From NCBI GenBank assembly GCA_002385735.1, contig DGEB01000027.1, forward strand, positions 1-22,447: 22,447 nt of DNA. Direction: 5' to 3'. This stretch comes from Peptococcaceae bacterium UBA3937. Its GTDB lineage: Bacteria > Bacillota > Peptococcia > DRI-13 > DTU073. The notes beneath the pieces are model-generated. The model saw only the letters and a program-made list of their open reading frames with translations, was not told the DNA's origin and did no database searches. Made by a program: the position numbers and the translations under genes. Shown here piece by piece: positions 1 to 7,690 of the stretch (within the stretch, counting starts at the first letter, position 1; every line of letters starts with the position of its first letter).

Positions 1-56
1 CAAAAATGTAGATGGCCAAAACAAGGTGCCATTACCAATTTTCTTGCGCAACAAAA

Positions 57-87
57 ATCCCGCATAAGCAACATATTTATGCGGGAT
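57..87 (-). terminator. Intrinsic terminator after the alkyltransferase-like gene
   Basis: An 11-bp perfect stem (ATCCCGCATAA at 57-67 and its complement at 77-87) encloses a 9-nt loop. Read on the minus strand it is followed by TTTTTG, a normal U-tract. It lies about 50 bp past the stop of the minus-strand gene ending at 138. The plus-strand side also has a short T-run (AAGATTTTT), so it may work in both directions. Confidence 0.75.
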
Positions 88-137
88 AAGATTTTTATCT
101 GTGTCACTTACACTGTTGTCACAGTTTGTAAATGATT

Positions 138-632
138 TCACTCCAACTCATAAGCTTTTTCCTGGTAATCCTGGACAAAATAACTTTTGCCCTTGCGGAT
201 GACCGTATGCCCTTCTGCTTCAAGCAGCATTTGATGTCCCTCAATTCCCCCTGGATATTTTTCGTTGAGTTCGCCATCTTTTTTCAGCACCCGCCAATAG
301 GGTGTTTCATCGATTATTGGCCTCGTACCGGGTATTGTGCCTTTTTCTGCCCGCTCCACCGCAGCATGGGCGGCAATATTGATAAACAAGCCCGCCGTCA
401 ACGGGCAGGTATAATCGGCGTCATGTTTTTTCGCCAAATACTGCCTGAGGTAATCCGCGGTCATGACTTTACCATAGGGTATCTTTCTCATGACTTCATC
501 ATAGGCAAGGGGCGGGGCAATCAACATCTTTGTTCCGCCATAACGCACCACCGCCTTGGGATCTAAAACCTCGACCACTTTGGGCATGTCTTTGCTATCC
601 TGTAGTTTTTCATTAAAGGATTTTCGCCCCAT
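138..632 (-). CDS. MGMT-family (alkyltransferase-like) protein lacking the acceptor cysteine
   Basis: This 164-residue protein resembles the DNA-binding domain of O6-alkylguanine-DNA alkyltransferases: IPYGKVMTADYL (51-62) matches the IPxGxVxTYG-type motif, and PYWRVLKKDGELN (111-123), followed by PGGIEGHQ, matches the active-site region. In repair enzymes that motif is PCHRV with a catalytic cysteine. Here it is PYWRV, so alkyl transfer by the classical mechanism is not expected. It is therefore either an alkyltransferase-like protein that binds DNA lesions, or a member of the clostridial MGMT-related family of unknown role. I chose ATG at 632 over the GTG one codon earlier because an AGAAGG ribosome site sits 7 nt before it. 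It follows the cation ATPase by about 108 bp on the same strand; co-transcription is possible but not shown. Confidence 0.85.
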   Translation of the reverse strand: MGRKSFNEKLQDSKDMPKVVEVLDPKAVVRYGGTKMLIAPPLAYDEVMRKIPYGKVMTADYLRQYLAKKHDADYTCPLTAGLFINIAAHAAVERAEKGTIPGTRPIIDETPYWRVLKKDGELNEKYPGGIEGHQMLLEAEGHTVIRKGKSYFVQDYQEKAYELE

Positions 633-740
633 CACTTTGCCTTCTTTCCATCACATGAAATCTCTAAACCCAGTTAAACATACCCCATCAAGACCGTCAA
701 GAGAACAAATATTCATTTTGATTCCTATCTTAAAGTGTTC

Positions 741-2963
741 TTAGCTTTTCAGCACACGCATCGCGTTAAACACAGCCAGTATAGCCACCCCCACATCAGC
801 AAAAACAGCTCCCCACATGGTCGCAATTCCGGCGGCGCCTAGAGTTAGCACTAGCCCCTTGACCGTGAGGGCAAGAATAATATTCTCCCATACCACCCGC
901 TTTGTTTTTTTCGCAATCTGCAAAGCGGTGACCAGCTTCGACGGTTCATCCGTCATGATCACCACATCGGCCGCCTCAATGGCGGCATCCGACCCCAGGC
1001 CGCCCATCGCGATACCTACATCGGCTCTTGCCAAAACAGGAGCATCGTTAATCCCATCGCCAATGAAAACTATACTACCGTCGCCTTTCTGTTCATACAA
1101 CTGTTCCAGTTTTTCCACCTTTCCCTGGGGCAAAAGGTTCGCATAATAACGGTCAACTTGCAGCTCCGCCGCAATCTGGGCCGCCGCAGCTTCACAATCC
1201 CCTGTCAGCATCACCAAATTACGCACACCTTGCCTTTTGAGATTGCGTAAAGCCTCCACACTATCTTCCCTGAGCTCATCGGCAATCAGCAGCGTACCCA
1301 TATAGCGCTGTTCGAGCGCCACATGAAGAACCGTCCCGGCTACTCCAAAACCGTTAGTCTCGCCTATTTCACGTACCCCATTATGCGCCCGCTGCTCCCA
1401 ATTAAAATCCGCAACTCCTTCTTCGGTTAATAATTTGCTATTGCCTACCAGGATTTCTCCTTTTTCTGAACGTACTTTAACCCCCATGCCGGCCTTTTCT
1501 TCATAAGACAAAATGGCAATATCATCTTCAAACCGACCGGCAAATCCTTGCTGCTTGCTAAACGCCTCTATAACGGAATGAGCAATGGGATGCGTTGAGA
1601 ATCTTTCGGCCAGAGCCGCCCATGCTAATACCTCTTCGGCGGTAAACCCAGCAGCCGGGAAAACTCCCTGCACCGCAAATACTCCTTTGGTCATGGTCCC
1701 GGTTTTATCAAAAACTACTGAATCCACTTTGTTCAACGCTTCTAAATAGTTGCCGCCCTTCACCAGAATACCTTTGCGCGAGGCGGCCCCGATCCCTCCA
1801 AAGAAACCGAGCGGAATCGAAATCACTAAAGCACAGGGACAAGATATCACCAGGAAAATCAAGCCCCGGTAAAACCAAGTGGAAAAAGCAGCGGCCGGAG
1901 CGCCCGTACCGGCTAAAAATAACGGCGGAAGGAAAGCTACGGCGGCGGCGATACCCACCACAACGGGAGTGTAATAACGGGCAAATTTGGTAATGAAGTT
2001 CTCCGTGGCGGCTTTTTTGCTTCCGGCATTTTGCACCAAATCCAGAATCTTCGCTACCGTAGACTCCCGGTATTCCTTTTCCACTTCGACCACCAGCAGG
2101 CCGGAAGTATTAATACAACCGCTCAAGACCTCATCGCCCACTTCTACCTCCCGGAGCAGCGTTTCACCTGTTAAAGCGGCCGTATCAATTAAAGAATGAC
2201 CTTCGACAATCCTCCCGTCCAGCGGAACCCTTTCGCCTGGCATAACGACAATACGTTCACCCACAGCCACCTCTTCCGGTTTGACCTGTACCATATGTCC
2301 GTTATTGTTTCTTTTCACATGGGCATAATCAGACCTGATCGCCAGTAAAGCCTGAATGGAACGACGCGACTTGTTCACCGCCCGCTCCTGAAGAAATTCT
2401 CCAATCTCGTAAAAAAGCATTACGGCAACAGCCTCAGGATATTCCCGAATCGCAAACGCCCCCAGGGTGGCAATGGTCATCAGCATATGCTCGTCAAAGA
2501 CCCGACCCTGGAAAAGATTCCTGAAGGCCTTCGCCACAACCTTCCCACCGATCAAAAAATAACTAAGCAGAAATAGCCCTACCTCCATGTGGACCGGAAG
2601 CCGGAAAAACAATGCTCCAAGATAGATCACAACCCCGCCGGCCAATTGAAGAAATTGGCTGTTTACTTTTTCTTTGATTTCTTTCCTTTTTTCCACCTTT
2701 GCTTCCGTACTTTCCGGCGCTTCTCCATCGGTTCTGCGGGGAACTACTTCCGGTTCAATCCTCTGAATAATCCTGGGCGTATCTTGCACAATCTGCTGCA
2801 TATTTGATGGACTTCCTTCTATCTCCAATGTACCGGCACTGAAATTGATGACCGCATTATGCACGCCAGGCAGAGCCTTAATGGCTTCTTCCATTTTAAC
2901 GGCACAATTGGTACAATCCAGACCTTCTAAAAGATACGTTGCTTTGCCTGTTTTATCTTTCAT
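741..2963 (-). CDS. cadA: P1B-2 type Zn(II)/Cd(II)/Pb(II)-exporting ATPase
   Basis: A 740-residue heavy-metal P-type ATPase in the cytoplasmic membrane, expected to export divalent soft metals using ATP. It begins with one heavy-metal-associated domain carrying GLDCTNC (Cys17 and Cys20). A charged linker and the membrane segments follow. The transmembrane metal site is CPC at 375-377 (SCPCALVISIPLG). The phosphorylation site is DKTGT with Asp419, and the soft-metal HP motif is at His458. The hinge motif GDGINDAP is present in the C-terminal third. The last helix has DVGVAILAVFNAMRVL, matching the P1B-2 (ZntA/CadA) pattern with its conserved Asp rather than the copper-type pattern. ATG at 2963 has GGAGGAG 9 nt upstream. 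The gene follows a CadC-like repressor by 100 bp, a normal cad arrangement. The exact metal preference (Cd, Zn or Pb) cannot be read from the sequence. Confidence 0.93.
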   Translation of the reverse strand: MKDKTGKATYLLEGLDCTNCAVKMEEAIKALPGVHNAVINFSAGTLEIEGSPSNMQQIVQDTPRIIQRIEPEVVPRRTDGEAPESTEAKVEKRKEIKEKVNSQFLQLAGGVVIYLGALFFRLPVHMEVGLFLLSYFLIGGKVVAKAFRNLFQGRVFDEHMLMTIATLGAFAIREYPEAVAVMLFYEIGEFLQERAVNKSRRSIQALLAIRSDYAHVKRNNNGHMVQVKPEEVAVGERIVVMPGERVPLDGRIVEGHSLIDTAALTGETLLREVEVGDEVLSGCINTSGLLVVEVEKEYRESTVAKILDLVQNAGSKKAATENFITKFARYYTPVVVGIAAAVAFLPPLFLAGTGAPAAAFSTWFYRGLIFLVISCPCALVISIPLGFFGGIGAASRKGILVKGGNYLEALNKVDSVVFDKTGTMTKGVFAVQGVFPAAGFTAEEVLAWAALAERFSTHPIAHSVIEAFSKQQGFAGRFEDDIAILSYEEKAGMGVKVRSEKGEILVGNSKLLTEEGVADFNWEQRAHNGVREIGETNGFGVAGTVLHVALEQRYMGTLLIADELREDSVEALRNLKRQGVRNLVMLTGDCEAAAAQIAAELQVDRYYANLLPQGKVEKLEQLYEQKGDGSIVFIGDGINDAPVLARADVGIAMGGLGSDAAIEAADVVIMTDEPSKLVTALQIAKKTKRVVWENIILALTVKGLVLTLGAAGIATMWGAVFADVGVAILAVFNAMRVLKS

Positions 2964-3063
2964 CCGGCTCGTCTCCTCCTTCTGCTGTTCCGAGACTGGC
3001 TCATCAGAACTAATTCACCGCTATTTCTCATACTTGGAACATTCGCTCCTATCTCAGCAGTTT

Positions 3064-3444
3064 TTACCGATGCCTGATATGCTCCAAACCCTGCGTAAAG
3101 AGTTGGAGAATATGCTCATCATCCAACGAATAATACACCATTTTCCCTTCCCGGCGGTGCTTCACCAAACGCAGGTTCCGTAAAACCCGTAACTGGTGAG
3201 AAACCAGCGACTGGGACATCCCAATAACCTCGGCCAAATCACAGACACACATTTCTTCTTGCGATAAGGCGTGCAATAACTTGATGCGCGTACTATCTCC
3301 CAAGGCTTTAAAGATGTCCTCCAGACCCAGTACCTCTTCTGCTTTCAGGCTGTTTTGCTTCACCCTGCTCACTCTGTCCTCGTGAATACAGGTAACTTCA
3401 CACTGTTCTGAAGAATGCTCTGTGGTCAGCTTCTTTTTAGCCAC
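3064..3444 (-). CDS. cadC: CadC-like ArsR/SmtB metal-responsive repressor
   Basis: This 126-residue winged-helix protein matches the CadC branch of the ArsR/SmtB family. It has the N-terminal cysteine pair CEVTC (15-19) and the alpha-3 metal motif MCVCDLAEVIG, which together would form the thiolate-rich Cd/Pb/Zn sensing site. The recognition helix is SQSLVSHQLRVLRNLRLV. The C-terminal DDEHILQLFTQGLEHIRHR resembles the alpha-5 zinc site (Asp/His plus His/Glu), the regulatory site in several CadC proteins. The start is a GTG at 3442-3444, with GAGGTGA about 7 nt upstream. It is the first gene of a probable cadC-cadA operon. A perfect palindrome about 50 bp upstream is the likely operator, implying autorepression that metal relieves. 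The family is near certain; the inducing metal is inferred. Confidence 0.92.
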   Translation of the reverse strand: MAKKKLTTEHSSEQCEVTCIHEDRVSRVKQNSLKAEEVLGLEDIFKALGDSTRIKLLHALSQEEMCVCDLAEVIGMSQSLVSHQLRVLRNLRLVKHRREGKMVYYSLDDEHILQLFTQGLEHIRHR

Positions 3445-3492
3445 TTTGGCTCACCTCAACTATGCAATGATTTCCCAGCTATATTTTATTAC

Positions 3493-3518
3493 AACATATG
3501 AATATATGTTCATATGTT
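3493..3518. promoter_or_regulatory. Probable CadC operator
   Basis: A perfect inverted repeat with 10-bp arms, AACATATGAA-N6-TTCATATGTT, lies 49 bp upstream of the GTG start of the CadC-like gene. Its core TGAA-N6-TTCA and the AT-rich ATAT flanks match the 12-2-12 dyad bound by ArsR/SmtB repressors. A TATATT inside the dyad on the minus strand could be the -10 element, which would place the repressor on the promoter, but I could not assign a convincing -35. Confidence 0.75.
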
Positions 3519-3639
3519 ACTTTAATTTTAGCACACCTTTCTTTCTAAAGTAAAGAATAAACAATAAATACGCAAATAAGTATCTTTGTACTCTCCGGCA
3601 CATATTAAAAAAGCTAATATCAGGTTATCTTCTGCAAAG

Positions 3640-3666
3640 AAAAAACCCCACCAAGCTCAGGTGGAG
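3640..3666 (-). terminator. Intrinsic terminator of the flavoprotein-yajQ operon
   Basis: On the minus strand a 7-bp stem (CUCCACC with GGUGGGG, one G-U pair) closes a 7-nt UGAGCUU loop and is followed at once by six T. It lies 80 nt downstream of the yajQ stop. Confidence 0.7.
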
Positions 3667-3701
3667 TCAACGGATGAGTTCAAAAGTTACAAATGGGACC
3701 A

Positions 3702-3725
3702 ACAGATGAAGTCACAGATGAAGTC
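3702..3725. repeat. Two exact tandem 12-mers in the yajQ 3' region
   Basis: ACAGATGAAGTC occurs twice back to back, with a diverged copy (CGGATGAGTTC) about 30 bp earlier. It lies in the untranslated stretch between the yajQ stop codon and its terminator. No function is evident. Confidence 0.6.
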
Positions 3726-3745
3726 AACAGGGGGATCGAAGAACT

Positions 3746-4246
3746 TTAAACCGTCCGGTAATTACCAAATTGCAACTCGATGCCAAAATCTTGTTCCTTC
3801 AGCGCTTTAATCACCTTTTGCAGTTCATCACGGTCTTTCCCGCTCACCCGGATTTGATCATCCTGGATTTGCGCCTGAACCTTCAATTTCAGCTTTTTAA
3901 TGGTCGCGACAATCTCTTTGCCTTTTTCCGTGGGGATGCCCTGTTTAATCGTAATAATCTGCCTAACCGTTCCGCCGGCGGCCGGCTCGATTTTCCCATA
4001 GTCAAGAAACTTCAAAGACACCCCGCGGCGTACCAGTTTGCTTTGCAGAATATCGATCACACTGGAAAGTTTATAATCATCATCGGCCATAATTTTGATT
4101 TCCTCTTCTTTGGTCAATTCCACCTGCACTTTGCTTCCTTTAAAATCAAAACGCTGATTGATTTCCTTCATCGTCTGGTTTACCGCGTTATCCACCTCCT
4201 GCATCGCCACCTGCGAAACGATATCAAAAGAATTTTCCTTGGCCAT
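3746..4246 (-). CDS. yajQ: YajQ-family nucleotide-binding protein (c-di-GMP effector family)
   Basis: A 166-residue cytosolic protein that is full length for the YajQ/UPF0234 family. Its hallmarks are the start [22 protein letters not shown], then IDFDFKGSK-like [15 protein letters not shown], the [25 protein letters not shown] stretch, and the C-terminal [28 protein letters not shown]. Family members fold as two ferredoxin-like domains; the Xanthomonas relative binds cyclic di-GMP and modulates transcription, while other members are only known to bind nucleic acid or nucleotides. ATG at 4246 has AGGAGG 8 nt upstream, which overlaps the end region of the preceding flavoprotein gene (15-bp gap), so the two are probably translated from one transcript. 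Whether this protein binds c-di-GMP cannot be read from the sequence. Confidence 0.93.
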   Translation of the reverse strand: MAKENSFDIVSQVAMQEVDNAVNQTMKEINQRFDFKGSKVQVELTKEEEIKIMADDDYKLSSVIDILQSKLVRRGVSLKFLDYGKIEPAAGGTVRQIITIKQGIPTEKGKEIVATIKKLKLKVQAQIQDDQIRVSGKDRDELQKVIKALKEQDFGIELQFGNYRTV

Positions 4247-4261
4247 ACCGCTTCCCTCCTT

Positions 4262-5548
4262 TTACTTTCCAAAATTATTTAGCATTGCCGTATGCTCCCC
4301 CGCCAAAAAACCTGAGCTCCATGCCCATTGCAGGTTGAAACCGCCACACTCCCCATCGATGTCCAGGACCTCCCCGGCAAAATACAAGCCCGGCACAATT
4401 TTTGATTCCATGGTTTGGGGGTTGACTTCTGCCGTAGACACTCCTCCGGCGGTGACCTGAGCGCTTTGCCATCCTTTGGTCCCCCGGATCTTAAACCGCC
4501 AGTCCGTCAGGAGCGCGGCAATAGCGGCGCACTCCCGGGCACTCACATTCCCCGCTGATTTTTTTAAATCACTGAACCCAGCTTCCTTCAGCACCACCCG
4601 GATCAGTCTTTTATTAATCAACCCCACCAAACTAAATTCCACCGTTTTACGGGGATTGCTTTGAAACCGGCTTTGTAGTAGCTGGCTTAATTCCTCTCTT
4701 GAAAAACGGTCTAAAATGTTAATTTTTAAAATGGGGGGCTCGTTCCGCTGCAGCAGTTCCCCCGCCTGGCGGCTCAACTGTAAAATCGGCGGACCGGAAA
4801 CCCCATAATTAGCAAACAAAATATCCCCCCGCTCCTCCCTGATTACCCGCCCCGCGTGAAGCAGGGAGGCAGTCCCCACCAGCTTGACGCCTTGAATCTG
4901 CGGAAAAAAATCCCCTTCCAGCATTAATTGCACAAGGCCAGGGAATACGGGCGTAACCGTATGTCCGAGTTCTTCCGCCAGTCTATACCCATTCCCGTCC
5001 GAACCGCTAGAGGGCATGGCTTTACCGCCGGTTGCCACAATAACCCTGTCCCCTTCAATAATTCTCCCATCGGCCAGGACAAGACCAAACCGTTTGGGCG
5101 CGCCTTGGTCTGTTGACGCCGGTTTCTTTCGGACATCGATTTTCTGCACAAAGGCGTCACAAATAATCTTTATACCTAATTCCTTTAATTCATACAGCAG
5201 GACATCCAGCACACTCGACGCCTGATCGGAATAAGGAAAAACCTTGCCCTGCTCCTCTACTTTATGCATAATTCCCAGTTGCTCGAAAAAAGCGATGGTT
5301 TCAGCCACGCTGAAAGAGGCCAGCGCGCTATATACAAAACGCGGATGATGACCGTGATAATAGGCAACATCGGCATTCAGATTGGTATAATTACAGCGGC
5401 CGTTTCCGGTAGCCAGAAGCTTTTTCCCAATCCGGACGTTCCGCTCTAATATTGTCACCTCCGCCCCTTTCCTGGCTGCCGCAAGCGCCGCCACCATGCC
5501 TGAAGCGCCGCCGCCAACCACCACTACCTGTAGTTGTTCTGTTTTCAT
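4262..5548 (-). CDS. HI0933/BaiN-type NAD(P)/FAD-dependent oxidoreductase
   Basis: A 428-residue flavoprotein of the HI0933-like family (B. subtilis YtfP; bile-acid reductase BaiN is a characterised member). The N-terminal Rossmann motif is VVVGGGASGMVAALAAARKG, with the acidic ribose-binding residue in TILERN. The family signature RIGKKLLATGNGRCNYTN follows. A second FAD contact is VIVATGGKAMPSSGSDGNGY, and the C-terminal FAD motif is PGLYFAGEVLDIDGECGGFNLQWAWSSG. The true substrate is unknown for most members. I chose ATG at 5548 because GAGG lies 9 nt upstream; an in-frame TTG at 5557 would touch that same site and is less likely. It is the first gene of an operon with yajQ. Its promoter (5580-5607) is divergent from the exporter operon. 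Confidence 0.9.
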   Translation of the reverse strand: MKTEQLQVVVVGGGASGMVAALAAARKGAEVTILERNVRIGKKLLATGNGRCNYTNLNADVAYYHGHHPRFVYSALASFSVAETIAFFEQLGIMHKVEEQGKVFPYSDQASSVLDVLLYELKELGIKIICDAFVQKIDVRKKPASTDQGAPKRFGLVLADGRIIEGDRVIVATGGKAMPSSGSDGNGYRLAEELGHTVTPVFPGLVQLMLEGDFFPQIQGVKLVGTASLLHAGRVIREERGDILFANYGVSGPPILQLSRQAGELLQRNEPPILKINILDRFSREELSQLLQSRFQSNPRKTVEFSLVGLINKRLIRVVLKEAGFSDLKKSAGNVSARECAAIAALLTDWRFKIRGTKGWQSAQVTAGGVSTAEVNPQTMESKIVPGLYFAGEVLDIDGECGGFNLQWAWSSGFLAGEHTAMLNNFGK

Positions 5549-5579
5549 GCACCCCAACCTCAGTGTCCAATTTGCTTCT

Positions 5580-5607
5580 ATTGTACCAGTTTTCTGGGGT
5601 TAAGCAA
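5580..5607 (-). promoter_or_regulatory. Predicted sigma-A promoter of the flavoprotein-yajQ operon
   Basis: On the minus strand TTGCTT is followed after 16 bp by TACAAT, giving a leader of about 25 nt before ATG at 5548. The spacer contains a small dyad, CCAG-TTTT-CTGG, that could bind a regulator. Confidence 0.5.
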
Positions 5608-5649
5608 ACAGTTGGGGCGTTAGCGGCCATTACCTAAATTTTCTAAATA

Positions 5650-5669
5650 AGTTCACAAAAAGTTCACAA
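5650..5669 (+). promoter_or_regulatory. Direct repeat TTCACA-N5-TTCACA, probable OmpR/PhoP-family regulator box
   Basis: AGTTCACAA occurs at 5650-5658 and again at 5661-5669, an exact 11-bp period. Direct hexamers separated by 5 bp on one helical face are the usual target of OmpR-family regulators such as PhoP. A weaker third copy (GCCACA, 5685-5690) is in phase one extra turn later and overlaps the predicted -35. A regulator of this family is encoded convergently at 11600-12331. Confidence 0.55.
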
Positions 5670-5682
5670 TTTTGCTGCCCTT

Positions 5683-5710
5683 TTGCCACATCTTTTGCTT
5701 ATAGTATATT
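5683..5710 (+). promoter_or_regulatory. Predicted promoter of the exporter operon
   Basis: TTGCCA at 5683-5688 and TATATT at 5705-5710 are 16 bp apart. The TTCACA direct repeat ends 14 bp upstream of the -35, a position suited to activation. The transcription start would fall near 5717, about 45 nt before the adaptor gene. Confidence 0.45.
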
Positions 5711-5761
5711 TAATGAGATGTTTAAATTTTCAAAATATAGAGAAGGGGTGAAATACTGCAA

Positions 5762-7675
5762 ATGTTTAAGAATATTAAAAAGAAGAAGGCGCTTGTCATT
5801 GTTATTTTATGTGTAATTAGTGTTGCGGTAGTTGGGTACTTCATGACGACCCAAAACAGGAAACCCCGGTTTGCTAATGCTGATGCTAGTAATTACCTTA
5901 CGGTCAGGGTGCAACGCGGTGATATTATAGATCTCCTGGAAGGGAGCGGCTCTTTGCAGCCAACGGAGCGTTACACTTTGACCAGCAAAAACAGCGGCAC
6001 AGTGCAAGAAATCTATGTTACGGAAGGAACTCAGGTCAAAAAAGGACAACCCCTCTTAAAAATCAAAAATACGGAAGTAGAAATCAAGGCACAACAAGCC
6101 CAACTCGAATGGGAAATTGCCAGAAACGATTTAATTTCTCTTGATAATCCCACCGGTAAAAAACTCTTTGAGATCCGTTCGTCAGAACTTAAAGTAGAAG
6201 AATGTAAAACGGCTCTCCAGAAAAAGCTCGATGAAAAAGAAAAGCTAACGATTAAAGCCCCCTTTAGCGGTAAAATTATTGATACGGAAATAGCGGTTGG
6301 CGAAGAAGTAAGTAAGGGCGATCCGGCGCTTACTATTGCTACTTCTGACCAGATGGAAGTTGTCGCAAGATTCCCGGCGCATGTGATTAGCAGCTTTAGC
6401 ACAGGCATGAAAGCAAATATCTTTGTTACCGGTCTTGGCAAAACCTATAAAGGAACGATCAAAGAAATTGAATATGATACCAAAGATTCAGATGATGACG
6501 ACTATAACACCGTTACCAATCGTAGTTCCAGAAATAATACCACTTCCTCAGGCGATTATTTAACCATCATTTCCCTTGAAAAGCCTGATGCTGATCTTAA
6601 ACCGGGCATGGAGACTTTCAACACCGTCTATATCGCTTCCGATCCGGATCAAGACGTGTTCCTGTATAAGCAGGCAACCGGTTATTTACGCTATGCCCAA
6701 TCGGAAAGAATTAAAATTGAAGTAAACGGCACCGTCGAGAAAATCCATCGTCCGGAAGGAGCAAAAGTGTTTGAAGGAGAACCCTTGGTCACCATTATTA
6801 ATCAGGATATCGATCGGGAAATTGAAGAAGCCAAAATTCAATTAGCCAAGGCGGAGGACGAACTTAAGGACCTGGTTGCTCCGGATGATCAAAAACGCCG
6901 GGAGCAAGAACTGAAAGTCGCTCAAAACCAACAACACATGATGGTTACCCAGGAACAATTTGATAACCTTCAAGCAACGTCGCCAATTGACGGTGTGGTG
7001 GTAAGCCTTTTCGTCGTCACTGGTGATGAAGTTTCTTCGGGACAAGAAATTATTGTCATTAGCAACTTTGCGAAAAATACTATGGAAATCGAAGTAGACG
7101 AATTGGATATCAACAAACTCAGATTTGGCCAGGAAGCTGAAATTGCGGTTGACGCTTTACCAGATGTTACCTTGACCGGTCAAGTAGTCGGTATTGCGCA
7201 GGAAGGCAGCATTAGTGAGGGGGTAACTAAATACCCGGTAACCCTGGAAGTCGGTTACCACGAAGGGATTAAAAGCGGGATGACTGCTTCGGCCACTATT
7301 AGATTAGAAAACAAACAGGACGTCCTCCGCATTCCAGCAGAGGCCCTGGTCACCGAAAACAACAGCACAATGGTCCGTTATTTGGATAATGGCCAAATCA
7401 GAATGAAGCCAATTAGAATAGGCGTAAATAACGGGCGTTGGGTCGAAGTAGTGGAAGGTTTAGAGGAAGATGAAGAAATCGTTCTTGTGGCCGTTACTAC
7501 TCAAGAACGCGAACAGAATATGAGATTCGGAATGCCCGGCATGGGGATGCCTCCCGGTGGTCCTCCCGGTGGCAGTTGGGGCCGTGGTGGTGGCGGCGGA
7601 GCTGGTTTCCGGGATCGGGGTTTCGATCGGGGAGGTCGCAGTTTTAGCAACAACCGTAGCCGTGATCGGCGTTAG
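5762..7675 (+). CDS. Exporter adaptor (MacA/YknX/HlyD type) with two tandem adaptor modules and a Gly/Arg-rich tail
   Basis: This 637-residue protein has a signal anchor (about 10-28) after a Lys-rich start, with the rest outside the membrane. The first lipoyl half-motif is GTVQEIYVTEGTQVKKGQPLLKIKN; a charged hairpin follows, then the second half IKAPFSGKIIDTEIAVGEEVSKGDPALTI, then a barrel-like domain to about 290. The whole order repeats: NGTVEKIHRPEGAKVFEGEPLVTI from about 320, a hairpin to about 400, TSPIDGVVVSLFVVTGDEVSSGQEIIVI, a second barrel and a membrane-proximal domain to about 580. The usual adaptor is near 350-400 residues with one such set. Residues 586-637 are Met/Pro/Gly then Arg/Gly rich (GGSWGRGGGGG, FRDRGFDRGGR). 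A GGGGTG ribosome site lies 11 nt upstream. It is the first gene of an operon with an ATPase and a permease; it should link the permease to a substrate or to the cell wall. Confidence 0.88.
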   Translation: MFKNIKKKKALVIVILCVISVAVVGYFMTTQNRKPRFANADASNYLTVRVQRGDIIDLLEGSGSLQPTERYTLTSKNSGTVQEIYVTEGTQVKKGQPLLKIKNTEVEIKAQQAQLEWEIARNDLISLDNPTGKKLFEIRSSELKVEECKTALQKKLDEKEKLTIKAPFSGKIIDTEIAVGEEVSKGDPALTIATSDQMEVVARFPAHVISSFSTGMKANIFVTGLGKTYKGTIKEIEYDTKDSDDDDYNTVTNRSSRNNTTSSGDYLTIISLEKPDADLKPGMETFNTVYIASDPDQDVFLYKQATGYLRYAQSERIKIEVNGTVEKIHRPEGAKVFEGEPLVTIINQDIDREIEEAKIQLAKAEDELKDLVAPDDQKRREQELKVAQNQQHMMVTQEQFDNLQATSPIDGVVVSLFVVTGDEVSSGQEIIVISNFAKNTMEIEVDELDINKLRFGQEAEIAVDALPDVTLTGQVVGIAQEGSISEGVTKYPVTLEVGYHEGIKSGMTASATIRLENKQDVLRIPAEALVTENNSTMVRYLDNGQIRMKPIRIGVNNGRWVEVVEGLEEDEEIVLVAVTTQEREQNMRFGMPGMGMPPGGPPGGSWGRGGGGGAGFRDRGFDRGGRSFSNNRSRDRR

Positions 7676-7690
7676 AAAGGGGGGCGGAGT

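Noticed and set aside
817..1146. Open frames antisense to the metal ATPase
   Set aside because: The minus-strand frame encodes every P1B-ATPase motif without a break; antisense frames show no family and reflect codon structure.
3586..3810. A 74-residue plus-strand open frame rich in Lys/Gln over the yajQ terminator
   Set aside because: It covers a terminator and the tandem repeat, runs into yajQ antisense and has no ribosome site.
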